Shown in pieces: positions 44,004 to 55,812 of a DNA stretch of 64,000 bases. Position 1 is the stretch's first letter, and each line of letters opens with the position of its first letter. Below the pieces are notes generated by a model that was not told the origin of the DNA, ran no database searches, and saw nothing but the letters and a program-made list of their open reading frames with translations. A program made the position numbers and the translations under genes. This stretch comes from Epithemia pelagica (lineage: Eukaryota > Bacillariophyta > Bacillariophyceae > Surirellales > Surirellaceae), in assembly GCA_946965045.2 (NCBI GenBank), contig OX337240.1:62001-126000 (forward strand). The letters run 5' to 3'.

Positions 44004-45261
44004 GGTTTGCCTCTCTCTTGCTGGTGAATCCAGAATCCAAAACGAGGGTCGAGCGGAGAGACCACCAAGAAGAAATGAAAAATAACCTTGTGACAAATGT
44101 CTTGGCAGTTTATATGAGAACTCGTGTGCGTTTGTGTGCATGAGTCCCCTTTTGGAGATCTTGTTGTCGTTGGTATGGTTCGGGTGGATGTTGTGATTGT
44201 ACGTGGAAGGATGCGATTCTAACTACAAGGCGCGCCAACAAAAGGGTGCACACGATCGCCCGACGGAACAAAGGTACACAAAGGCGATTCCTCAATCGTA
44301 TCCTTGGAGCAAGATTGAGAACGCAGATAATCGAGTAGCACTTTGCATTCCGAGCCGAACCATGGCTCCACAAGAGTGGGGTGTGGATCGTTGTTACAGC
44401 CTCTGTACTATATTATGGGGAACACTCGTCTCGTGGCAGTCCAGTCTTGATTTGGATTGGTGGATGATTGGGCATTGGGCCAATCGGCCAACCTGTGTGT
44501 GACGATTCCTGTCGCATTGCGAAGATCGCCCGGCGTTTGCCAAGATTTGGGGGCTGGCTGCTATGCGGGCTATCTCTGTTGTTGGACATTCTTCGCCTTT
44601 TCTCCTCTATCTGTCCACCGATGAATTCTCGATCCCTCACATCTCTCATTCCCTCTTCTCTGTTCAAGATGCTCTTGGACCAATCGAACCAAAAGCATTG
44701 GGTTCCGTCCTTTCGCTGTGTGTGTGTGTGGAACACGGACACTAGGCGATGAATTGGCAGTCCTACATGCTCTCTTCTAGATAGGTAGGGATGGAGGTAG
44801 CTTGGTGTAATAGGAGGGTTGGTGGCAAAGCATCACCTCAAGAAGGATTCCCTCGTTTCCATTTATAGCATATGATCGACACTGACACATACACAACACG
44901 AATGGCCCATTGTGATGCAAGGGTGGCCGACCGAAACTTTAGCAGCAGACAACCGTGTTGGACTGGCAGGAGTAGTCTTGATCAAACTAATAGAAGTAGG
45001 TATAACGCGCGTGAGACAGATGTTGCATTCGGTACAACGAGCCATGGTTTCCGCATGGGAGTAGAAAGAATAGAAACTAGAGAAACAAACTTATATATAT
45101 ATATATATATATGTATAGAAAGAAGAAAGAATCGAATCGAGAATATGAAACGTCTGGTTGGGAAGGACGGTGCAAAAGGGGGAACGCCACGGACCAAGAG
45201 AGAATTCAAGGGATGCTTGCGTTGCGCTCTTCTTTTAAAACATGCCCATGCCCGTCTTCCA
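44004..45261. other. intergenic between the EGF paralogues
   Basis: No gene supported. It contains a (TA)n run at 45091-45112 and CTAGATAGGTAGG-type sequence at 44779-44791. It holds the promoter of the paralogue at 41791-44003. Confidence 0.5.
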
Positions 45262-46434
45262 TTAGGAGGCGGTTTTTCGGGCACTCTTGATATGGGGCGC
45301 GGCCGATCGATGACGGGGTTTGTATTCGTCTTGAAAGTGAATTTCTTCCATATCCGCATGATCTTCGATTCCTCCCGAATGATTGGACCCTTCGTCGGAT
45401 CCGGCATCCCGTTCGGCGTGCAAGGTGGCGGCCGCGGCCGCAGCACCAAAGGCCGACGCAGCGGCTCGCGATTGATGGGCATAATAACGACGACGACGGT
45501 ATCGCACCACCAACAAAAAGGCCGACACGGTCATGACGACCACGGCCAAGGAAATGACGGCCAAGGCTGCCGTGTGACTATTGTTGTCCGAGGATGATTC
45601 GGCATTGGTAATGGTCAAGGCTGGATTGCCCTCGGTGTTAGTACCTACTGGATCGGCAGGAGGTGGTGGCGGTTGGGTGGCTATCGTGGTTGGATCTTGT
45701 GGGGGTTCTTGAGGCGGTTCCTGCGGAGGTTCCTGTGGAGGTTCCTGTGGAGGTTCCTGCGGAGGATCTTGCGGCGGTTCCTGTGGAGGATCTTGCGGCG
45801 GTTCCTGTGGAGGATCTTGAGGTGGGGCTGGTGTTTGCGGAACAACGGTATCAAAATCAATGGGTGGTGCAGGTGTGGCCAAAATTTCGGGCACGTTTTC
45901 TTCGGGCGCATATTCGCAATGCTTGCCGGTAAAGCCGGGTTGACACTGACAGGGATTGGCATGATAATCCATCGCGTCTGTATCGGTCCGACACTCGCCG
46001 TCATTGACACAAAACAGGGCCTTGTCAATGTTGGATCCGGGACAATATTCGTCTTGCAAGACTTGGAGTTGACAAAATTTGCCCACATGACGGTCAATCC
46101 AATCGTAACCCGATCCGTCCGTTGGATCCTCATTGTAAATGGCAAAGGCCATGGAACAATCGCAAAAATCCACTCGTTCGTCCAGTTCCGTGGAAGTGGT
46201 GACGGTCATTTGACGACATTGACCGCCGTTGCTGTAAATATATAGTATAACGAGGAAAGCAGAGAAAGAGACAACCATGTGAGAAGAACAGTCGTCGGTT
46301 CAACAACTCTGTAGAAATTCATGAACGTACACGCATTCCAATCCACTTTGGCATTGATCGGTGACCCGCCCTTCCACGAGGCCTCGTTTGGTTTGAAATT
46401 TGGCAACTTTCATGGTTCTGTGATGAATCGTCAT
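45262..46434 (-). CDS. EGF-like membrane protein, paralogue 2 (5' end uncertain)
   Basis: Exon 2 (46231..45262) joins exon 1 (ending 46331) in phase 2 and gives ECVNGGQCRQ, then CDCSMAF and GKFCQLQ. A second EGF module (CVNDGECRT, PCQCQPGFTGKHCEY) follows, then a Pro/Gln/Glu repeat of the type PPQEPPQD (about 44 residues, bases 45700-45835), a transmembrane helix (AALAVISLAVVVMTVSAFLLVV) and RYRRRRYY at its cytosolic face, with an Ala-rich and acidic tail. The chosen ATG at 46434 leaves no signal peptide, so an earlier exon probably exists that I could not place. Same order, same intron site and same strand as the neighbour at 41791-44003, so a tandem duplicate. The repeat stalk here replaces the Lys-rich insert there. 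Confidence 0.75.
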
Positions 46435-47646
46435 GATGGAAACTGAAAATGGTATCTTTGGTTGCAGTGTGTTGGTTGACCAAGTTGTGAATTGTGAACA
46501 CTTGACAACAAGTGCTTCTGTTCTTTTGACATTCTTGTAGAAGCTAGAGTTGGATCGTTTGGTGTTTCCCTCGTTGAGCTGTGAATTGGTACCCGATCGT
46601 GTCCAACGAATCACAATGCTCTATCAAATGCCCGTTGTGAGAAATGTCTTCCGATGGCAACGGATGAAGACCATAGTGGCAGTGTCCTCTTTGTCGTGGA
46701 ACCACACGATCCCCCTTTCATCCTAAGATAGATTGAATGAAATAGAGCCAGTCTTTGGTTTTGCAAAAAGTGCCGAGCCAGATACCTCCTGTCATTGTGA
46801 GAAACAGGCTTGATTCGTGGACCGCCCTCATTTTTCTGGGGAACCCGCCAAATCCCCCGAATCGTCCGCCGCTCATCGGCCTGGATTGCGCGCCGACACG
46901 ACCCCGCAGCAAGATATCACGAGAGTAAGTCCCGCACGGGACTCGCAACGGATGGCATCCCACAGCGATCCGGCCAGATGCTGCACGCGACGCGAAATGA
47001 TGATCAATACTCTCTCACACCATTCGACGATCGCCGCCAAGTCTCGCTATACAACCACCACCGAGGGCATTCGGATCTCTCTGTCTCGTCTCCCTTGGAC
47101 AGAACGCAGTTTGTACTTCTACCTACACAGAAAACAGTCCTTGTGAGTCCAAAAAGCTCTATAGAGCAATCTAGAACGAGAAGCGACGAATGATTCATAC
47201 GGCTGTTGTATTTACCAATGGATTGGGAGGGCAACCGCGAGATGGGCAGAGAAAGGATGAGATGAATACAATACGGTACGTTGCATTGGCGCGCACATAC
47301 AAGGCATATTGTTATATGGCCGTGTTGCGCGAATCCAAGCCAGTCACGTGCTGTCTAGTCAACACACATGTTTCCATGATCGCGCCAAACGTCTATTTTG
47401 TCAGTCTCGCTCCCTCCAACCAACCTTCTCCTAGGTACACCTATACAGACAGGGACGCAGTCTTTGTGAAGCAGAAAATCCATTGACATGTATACTAGAA
47501 CGAGAATTAAAGGATTGGTACGATTGTCTCTACCAGAATCCATTGAGTGCCACAGCAGCAGGGGTAACACAGCTGGAGATTGGCAGAGAATCATGAGACC
47601 ATCCGGCATGCATTTCAGACCTTGGTGTTTCCCCATTTCATTTATT
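46435..47646. other. intergenic
   Basis: Probably includes an unplaced first exon and promoter of the EGF paralogue, then the 3' flank of the cyclase-PDE gene. No convincing coding frame seen. Confidence 0.45.
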
Positions 47647-50600
47647 TTACTTTTCCACTTCATCGTGAAAGACTTCAATGGGAGCCGACGGTGGTTTGAA
47701 ATCTCCCTCCTTGCCGGATACACCCGGTCGCATGTTGGGGGTTGCATCCGAGGCATCGCCTCCTTGTGTTTCCGGTTCGGTATCATGATTCGAGGAGAGG
47801 GGCGCCATATTTGCCATCATTTCTTCCACGACTTCTCGACCACGATCTTGCCATTCTTGACGATTGCGCATGGCATAATTCAAATATTCGTCACTGGCGA
47901 CACCAAAGACGCCGCACTTTCTCAACTTTTTGGCCAAGGGAATGATGTAATGGTCAAAAAAGCCCAATTCTCCCTGGTACCAATAACTGGCGGGATCCGC
48001 AGTGGCACGACCGTCGCGATAGGCTTGCACGCATTCGCGGAAAAAGTTTTCATTCCATTTGCGATAAATGTGCCTGTGAAGAAACCAAAGAAAAAAGAAA
48101 TACCAAAGGAAGAGCATCGAAATAACAAATGAGAGTTGGATTGCGCATACGCAGAGATGGCGAATCACACGCATGCTTCTCCGGTTCCTCCTTCCAGTCA
48201 CCTACCAATGCTGCATGGTATGGGCCACATCCGAGGCTTGAATCAAGTGTTCCATGACAATCGTGGCCTTGCGATTCACGGTATCGCGAGGATCTTCTTC
48301 CCGTTCTCGATCGGCAAAGGCACTGTCCCACCGAGCATTGCGCAATTCCTTGAGTTCCTTATCCACAATGTCAGTCGCCAAGACCGTCTGTGTATAGAGT
48401 ACAGAAAAAAGAACACAATTCCGGACATGTGTGAGTGAGAACCATAACACTCTTTGGGCACTGCACAAAACGCAGTCCGCAGTACACCTACCTGAACGAC
48501 CAATTGTCGAAAGCGTTGAAATTCCGCTTGTGTGGCATAAATACAAGCTCGCAAATCCTGAAAGGCAGGCTGTTGCAAGAGATCCCACGCCACATCAATC
48601 GAATGTTGTTCGGCCACACTCTTGTTGCGGTACAAGGTTGCCATGGTACTATTTTCCGTAATGAGCGTCGTGTTGGGCACACCAGTGTGGTCCACATCGT
48701 GAATCAAGGCCGAAAAGACCAAGGCAAATTGCGTCAGAGGATCCGATGTGATGCCATACGTATGATCGTGCAAGGTGGATTGCATCTTGCCGTACATTTG
48801 AGGACCACTGTGCGTGCTAGCACTGCTCAACCTTCTTTCTTGTTGGTCCTTCATGGTACCATCGAGAGGCGCCAAATCGCTGGGCATGACAATGCGGGAC
48901 AACAACTTATTGACCGACATGGTCACATGACACGCATGTTCAAAGTTGTGAAACTCATTGGCCCGGTACATTTCGGCAATCGTCTTGATGAACGTGCGAA
49001 GTTGTTTGGGAATCTCCGGTCCCAAGTCCACAGTCTCTGGGTCCTGGACTTTGCTGCGAGTCACGGCACGCGCATCAAATTCTGGCAAACGAATAATATC
49101 CTGGACTTCATCCAAACAGGTTTGGCCTGGTGCTTGTTTCCATTCAAAAGAAGCGTTTTTCTTGGAGTGGCTCACGGATGCGGGATCCACACCGGTAGTG
49201 GCGTGACGTCGTGCCACCACTTGTTTCAAGACACCCAACAACAAATCCACTTGCCAATTAATGAGACGATTCACCTTGCTATCCGCCACATGAACATCGG
49301 CCCAGAGATTGGGCTTTTGGGCGCACGATTTGCTTCTGTCTTCATCCGTCTGTTGACTGCTGGATCCGGCCGACATGCCGCCACTATTCTTGACGAGCCA
49401 ATAGGTTTGCAAGGTTCCCTTGCCCTTGGCTGTGACCAACTCTTGGCGGGCCTGAATCCAATGACCCTTACCGGCGGCAACCAACAAATCGGCCGTTTCC
49501 TTGGACAAGTGAATGCGGTTCTTTTGACCAGTCGTTTCAATTCGGGCCTGTATCATCCAACCGAATATATATAGTGTGAGGAAACAAAATAGACGAAACC
49601 AACAAGCACTATACCCAACAAGTATATACTGCTTACCGTTGTATTCATGGTATCTCCAAACAACTGGAATCGGGCACGATCACCACGCAAAACACCGGCC
49701 GTGACAGGTCCGCTATGGACACCAATACGAATGCCCAATTCTCCCGTGTCGGGACCCAAGGTCAATTCCAAACGCTTGACGACTTCTTGGCATGTGAGCA
49801 AGGTATCCGAGGCAAACTTGGCCATGGCCAAGGCATGATCTGCGCGAGGTTCAGGCAGTCCAGTGACGGCCACATAACAATCTCCCACAGTTTCCACCTT
49901 GTACACTCCCCGTCGCTTGGCACACTTATCCAAGGCCGAAAAGAGCGTTTCCAACAGGGTAAAGACTTGTTCGGGTTCGCGCATAGAGGACCAAGCGGTG
50001 AAACCGACAATATCGGCAAACAAAATCGTGGTTTCCAAAAAGATATCGGCAATCGATTTGCTGGTCATGCCTAGAGCGGAAGCACCGCTCCCTCCAAACT
50101 GGCCATCTTCGTCCGCACCATCCAAAAAGTTTTTGAGTTGTCCCTTGTTTCCCGCCAAGAAGGTTCCTCCATTGCGTTTCGTCACAGCACTTGTACTCTT
50201 GGAGTTGGCCTCCTTGTCTCCGGAGCCCAGGAGACGATCTCGAAGAGTCTGGGGAAAGAGGGACATGACCAAGGCGTTGGACTTGGCAGCGTTCGCAATG
50301 ACCTTGATGTTTCGTTTGCGTTGAAAGGTATCATACGCCAAAAAGGCTGCGACAATGGACAAAAACACAGCACCCACAATGACTGTGGAGATGACTGGCT
50401 TGTTGGACTTGTACTGATCTTCAAAGGTCTTGGTGGGGTAGACGTTCATGGTATAGAGGCAAACGCCAATTTCCCTGGCCTTTTCAACATCTGAGTAGGT
50501 ATTGAACGCTGAGGATACCCGGTAACCGTTGTACCGACGATCGTGGAGGTCTTCATTACCCAAGAAAATGGACCTGTTTCCTTCCAGTTCCCATGTGACC

Positions 50601-51798
50601 GAGGCATTGCATGAATTTTCCAACACGAGATGCAAGCCTTTTACGCTTTCTGGCAAGCGATTGGCAAAATAGGATCCCCAGGGCAAAAAGATGGACGCCA
50701 AACTGACCACTTTTCGCGTTTCTTCATCAAAGGAATCAAAAATGGGCTGGTAGAAAGCAGAGTATGGTTCTCCGGGGGCAGTGGTACGGTTTACGATTTC
50801 GGGCCAAAGTGGTCGAACGTCAGAACCACTAAAGAAGTCGGCCACAAGACCCTCTTTCAACTCCTTGACTTTCTCCGTGTTGTGCACAACCCTTTCGGAT
50901 TCTCCCAGATCCAAGCTTGACAAAGGGTAGGACGGGAAGGGGTCGAGCTGCCAAACGGGTAGATATCCGGATTCTCTGGAATACTGGGTGACCATTTCTC
51001 CATCAGAAAAGTGGTGGATCATGGGAATGAACTTGTTTGATCCATACCACTTGGAGGCATCCGCGATAGTAAAGCTCGTCCAGTTGGCTCGTTGTTCTTC
51101 GGTATCCACGAGATGGATCGTCCAGAACCCGACAGCACCGGTTTGCTGCCGAAGATTCTCTCCGTGAATGTCCAAATTGGTGAGGGTAAAGAAGGGCCAC
51201 TGGGCGTTTTGTGCCAACGACGAGGCAGTAACATAGTCCCCAAAATCGTTACAGCTGTTACGAATTGCGTTGGAACTAAATTGGGCCGATTCAATCACAG
51301 TCGCTGCAAACTGATCGTACTGTTGATGACACAAGAACCAAACGAGGCAGTGAGACGGGGCATACAAGATAAGAGAGCTAATGGTAAGAAGGCAGCTGTA
51401 CGTACCGAGCTTTCAAACTCATCGTGTTCCTCGCTATCGAGAAAGATATAGGTTGCGTACGTAACTGCAGCCGATACAATGAGCATGGTAATAATCACAA
51501 TTAGACGCATCGCCGTGACAAAGTTTGTTTCTTGCTGAATGTTCTTCTTGACTTCTTGAACTTCCTTATCCTTCTTTTCGTGCTCTTCGGCTTCATGTCC
51601 ATTACTGCTGATATTACTCTTGAGTTCCGGCACAGAGGAAGCCACCGAATCATCGTCATCATCATCATTGTCACGGGCACCTGGAACCATCATGCCTTCC
51701 TTGAGGGTCCCAAGACCGTTTTCGCTTTGGCCTAGGAACTTGCGGTCCTCCTCCATGGTCTTCTGTTCGTAGTATGTCGTCAAGACTGCTCCTTCCAT
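47647..51798 (-). CDS. receptor nucleotide cyclase fused to cyclic-nucleotide phosphodiesterase
   Basis: Five exons (51798..51406, 51319..49637, 49547..48492, 48387..48206, 48073..47647) join in frame with consensus GT-AG introns to 1246 residues. Order: acidic cytosolic N-terminus, TM helix 1 (about 97-120), extracellular sensor-like domain of about 320 residues, TM helix 2 (about 439-459), class III cyclase domain from about 560 (FADIVGFTAW, VETVGDCYVA with both metal aspartates, LFGDTMNTTARIETTG), a linker, and a PDEase I domain from about 890 (HNFEHACHV, ALIHDVDHTG, SVAEQHS, QASDVAH), ending in an acidic tail. One chain therefore makes and degrades the cyclic nucleotide. The Glu of KVETVGD favours GTP, but Gln stands where guanylyl cyclases usually have Cys, so cGMP is likely, not certain. 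The extracellular part suggests a signal receptor; ligand unknown. ATG at 51756 is an alternative start. Confidence 0.93.
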
Positions 51799-54700
51799 GC
51801 AGCGTTCCGCAGGAAAATGTCTGGAATGGGTCGAAATGTGGGCAAGTGACAGAAACTTTATCAATCGGAGACTACGACAAACAAGCTAATAGAGACGCAG
51901 TCATTGACAATATCTGCTCCTATATGGTACTATCCCCAGCACAGTTTAGACATCCTACTCTAGTCCCAACCGAATTTCTTATAGGGGTACTGCAGCTCAA
52001 AACATCCTGAATCATGAATCCTGTGATAATATGAGCAATAAGTAAGTAGTATGAAAATGTATTGAGACAGTAGTTCTATTGTGAATCATTTCAGTTGCCC
52101 TTCCCCCAGAGTTACTGTACCTACGAACAAAAAGATAGATCCCGTAGCCTGTAGCCAGGGAGAAGCGACAAGGCATAGCATCATCCTAATACTCCTAGCT
52201 TGTCCTTCAGGCAAACAACTAGGACCATTATGCCAACTGGCGACTCTTCAAGTCGTCACTTACACCGACCCAAGTCGTCCGATAGCCTTGGGCCTTGTCG
52301 ATCACGACACCAAGTATCAGGTTAGTGTCACGCTTGATCGTCGTTTGAGACAGTGAAAACCCAAAGGTCCACAATTCTCGGTCATTTTTATCCCAGTGAT
52401 GTTGACGTTGGACCCACCGCTCTAAACCATATCGAAGTCGGCAAGCCCCAAGAGACTATGTGAGACAACTAGTAGGAGTAGGCTACAGGGAAGAATGGAG
52501 CGAGTAGGAGTCTCCAAAATACAAAATAGACATGTTCACTTGCGAGCCAAGAAGTCAAAGGAAGTCCGTAGAGCCTTTGTTTTCAATTCTTTGCTATGAT
52601 CTAAAGAAGGATGTATGTCAAACTGCAGCTTTCTGGGAATGCCCCATAGTGGCTGTGGTATCTATGGAGCATCGTGGTTCGCCCATCTACTGGGCTTAGA
52701 CAACAGGCGCTATACCGTCTTCAGCAACGCATCGAAAGCCATCAATCTATAAGCTCTAGTAGTTATAATAGCCACCTGTTGTCCTTCTCCGTTTTCTATT
52801 GGGGCCCGCTGCAACATGACTATTTGATTAGTGCAAGCCATAAAGAGATATCGCTGATTCTTAGGTGGGAGATTTGTTGCGGAGCGCCATGGTCGTTGGG
52901 ATTTCGACAGAATCGATCAAAGGAACAACATAAAGTGGATTGACAATATCGCATCAAGGGATTGTGAGGAAGAAGGTTTCCTCTCCAAAAAAACATGACT
53001 AGGTCTAAGGTGCATGACTAGGGCATAGCAAAATCATCTAGTGTCAAGGGTCTAGGTGTTGAAAATTATTGCCTGAGTACGTCCAAACTTCGATGAATGA
53101 CTTCTATCTTCTATTATTGTCTGTTGTCTGATAAAATGCGTACAACTGAATTGTATTTTGTATTGCCCAATCCCAGTTTTGTTACAGTTACAGTTCAGAT
53201 TGCTCGGTATTCGGTATTTCATTCTAAAGAAGACGCCAAGGGCCCATAATACCATCTACTCGTAGTCGTAAAGTCTGAATACGTAGTACAATGTACAAGC
53301 TCGTAGCTCCTGGCCTTGTCGTTCGAATATTTTCGAACAATATGGGACAAAGATCAGAATATGCGACTAGCACAAGTTGCATGATATACCAACAATATCC
53401 CATATTGGTGAAATTCAGGACTTCTCCTATATTTTCGAAGTCGGATGGGTTTTAGGCTATCTCCACCCGAGCGCCGCTATGCTGACGTGTCGGGGCTTTC
53501 TGATTGGCCTCGCTATCCGGATAGCGGCTTAGCGGAACCAAGGGAAAATAAACTCCACACGATCTCCGCTATTAGTGCCGCTATCTCGATATACCGCGCG
53601 TAGGGCGTACGCATTACGCATATGCCCTCTGTTGATTCGGTTAAAAAGGGGTGGCGGGCGCGGAAGTTGCGGAATCAAACAACGTGGTCACGCGAGAGAT
53701 TCAAAATTCAAAAACACACTGTTGGCATCATGCGTTATTTCATTTATGCCGACGGATAGCGATTGCTCCGCTATCCGCTATTTTTGCCGCTATTTGGGGC
53801 CCCGAATAGCGGCGAAAATAGCGGATAGCGGAGCCGTTTAGCGGTTAGCGGACGTCGTGGAGTTCAATAGCGGTTTTTGGGCCTTTAGCGGCCCCGGGTG
53901 GAGATAGCCTTATTCATGTTTTCGACATCTTCTTGGGTCCGGAGGGCTATAGTCTAATTTGATATAGCGCAGAACATGAGCCTATGGCGAGCTTTCCGGT
54001 TGGTCTCTTCTTGTCAAGATTTTTTAGAGGGATTGGAGGAATCTCTCGTGATGCGGCTTGTATATATTTCTACACACTTCAGTTCGCCATTGCAGACTCC
54101 TGTGGTGTATGGTCTTTGGCATGCAGAGATCGAACGGGGAACCCACTGCTGGTATCGGTGGTTCGATTTGGAGTTGTCCAAGTCACACAGCTTCCTCTTT
54201 TAGACAGAACGGAAGAACCAGACAAGAAAAGTCCACCTCCAATCCCCATCATCTCCCATTCCAATCTCGTTCGTGTCTACAGAATCTGGACCATCAGTAG
54301 CTCCAAACTCAAAGAAAAGAGATTGTGAACGTCTTTTGAATTCAGCCGGGAGATCTCTACTCATCTACTCTAGCTAGACTCCCAAACACAGCGTATTTCA
54401 ATGACATGGACGACGACGTAATATGTAATGAAACCATTCCATCAGCTCGAGGCAACAAGTCTGTTTTTGCTTAGAAAAGGTTGAGTTGTCCTTCCACTAC
54501 AGGCGATGAGTTGATGGTGAACTGATCACTCACGAGTCTGGCGAGCAGAAGGGAGCAAGCGTCTGCCTCCTGCATAGCTTACATAGCCGTACGATGCACT
54601 TACGGCCTCCGATTTTCCTGCTATTAATATGCGACCCTTTCGCGCCCTTGAATGCTTCGAACAGCCGCGCGCACCAATGCTGCATCCCATTCGAACGAAA

Positions 54701-54954
54701 TCAAGAAGTAAGATCATAGATCATCCTATTACATCCTGCTCCATCATTGTCCCTGACGACGCAAGTGAGCAGCTGAACGGCATTCTTGATCTGAGGTAGG
54801 TGAAACGTGAACGCGCCACTTTGCTGGATGGAGATCTCCTCGCGGCGTCTTATCGCATCTGGAATTGTAATACTTTTGCCTTGCAAGTCTCTGGACCCCC
54901 TTGTTGTTTTCTCTCCCAGCAACAAACACTTAAAGATACAAACACTCTGGAACC
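51799..54954. other. gene-poor region
   Basis: About 3.1 kb without a supported gene. It contains the MITE at 53455-53909, a small perfect palindrome GTTCGAA-TATT-TTCGAAC at 53321-53338, and the upstream flanks of the cyclase-PDE gene and of the ACBP gene. Open frames here are short and without recognisable domains. Confidence 0.5.
53455..53909. mobile_element. Harbinger-like MITE with TTA target duplication
   Basis: 455-bp non-coding element. Its ends are perfect 15-base inverted repeats, GGCTATCTCCACCCG at the left and its complement at the right, followed by a weaker GCCGCTA match. TTA flanks both sides (53452-53454 and 53910-53912), the target-site preference of PIF/Harbinger elements. 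The interior holds more than a dozen copies of ATAGCGG or CCGCTAT in both orientations. No transposase frame, so it would depend on an autonomous element elsewhere. The superfamily call is inferred from the duplication size and sequence. Confidence 0.8.
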
Positions 54955-55233
54955 ATGGCCGACGCCGAATTGCAATCCAAATTTGAGGCCGCCGCCGAAC
55001 AAGCGCGAACGGATTTGCCCAGTTCCTTGTCGAACGATGTCAAGGGACAAATTTATGGCTTGTACAAACAAGCCACGGAAGGAAACGTCCAGGGATCGCG
55101 TCCCTCCTTTTTGCAACTCACCGCACGTGCCAAATACGATGCCTGGAAAAAAGTAGAGGGGACGAGCAAAGAAGAGGCCATGAAACAGTACATTACTCTC
55201 ATTGAGTCGCTCGTGGCCCAGCAAGCCAAGTAA
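54955..55233 (+). CDS. acyl-CoA-binding protein (ACBP)
   Basis: Single exon of 92 residues, the normal size of a free cytosolic ACBP. It binds medium- and long-chain acyl-CoA esters and delivers them to lipid synthesis and elongation. Seen: a four-helix pattern with LSNDVKGQIYGLYKQATEGN (helix 2), SRPSFLQLTARAKYDAWKK (helix 3, with the Lys/Trp acyl-CoA-contacting positions), and GTSKEEAMKQYITLIESL (helix 4). The family signature reads KYDAW here instead of the common KWDAW. No targeting peptide. ATG at 54955 is the only sensible start. It sits far from the elongase at 3.7 kb, so no operon-like link. Confidence 0.95.
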   Translation: MADAELQSKFEAAAEQARTDLPSSLSNDVKGQIYGLYKQATEGNVQGSRPSFLQLTARAKYDAWKKVEGTSKEEAMKQYITLIESLVAQQAK

Positions 55234-55812
55234 AAGAAGAAGATGCGTGCAAGTGTGATGCAAGATAGCAATACAGAGAGAATCTATTGACGACACGTTC
55301 GCATGGAATGGCCTCGTGTAAAGAATGAGGCTGGACACATGTTGCTATGATGGACAATGGTTTCTTTTCGATGCACAATTTTGAAATCATTATTTTCATT
55401 TTGCTAAGGATCAGAGCACAAACGGATGATTTATATACTTAGACACAAGCCTTGAAGTAATTCCTGGATCTCTCAATTCTGTCAAACTAGGTGTCATGCA
55501 ATCCCTTTTGTATAACGGGTTGCTCTTCCTGTCCGTGACTCGCAATTCAAGTTTTAGAATGACGCCATTCGGAGCCCTTTCATTGGTTCTTCAAGACTGG
55601 AATTGAGAATTGACCCACAGATTTGTGGAGCGTTGTAGAAGCCCGACGTTCCCCTTTTGAAGGCATTCAGAGGTGTTGTTGCAAGAACAAATGAACGTGA
55701 CCCGTATATTTCACATGTAACAAGTGTGTGGCTTTCTGTTTTTCTGTTTCTCAGTGCCTTTGCGCGTTTGGCCCACTCCAGGCCTGCACCGCAAGTCACT
55801 GATGGACTACTT
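55234..55812. other. intergenic between convergent genes
   Basis: Joint 3' flank of the ACBP gene and the DUF547 gene. Nothing recognised. Confidence 0.5.

Noticed and set aside
48435-49574. Plus-strand frame of about 379 codons
   Set aside because: Lies antisense to the cyclase-PDE exons, which have clear catalytic motifs.
53321-53338. GTTCGAATATT palindrome as a solo LTR remnant of Copia element 1
   Set aside because: Only about 11 bases match the LTR start and the rest of the LTR is absent.
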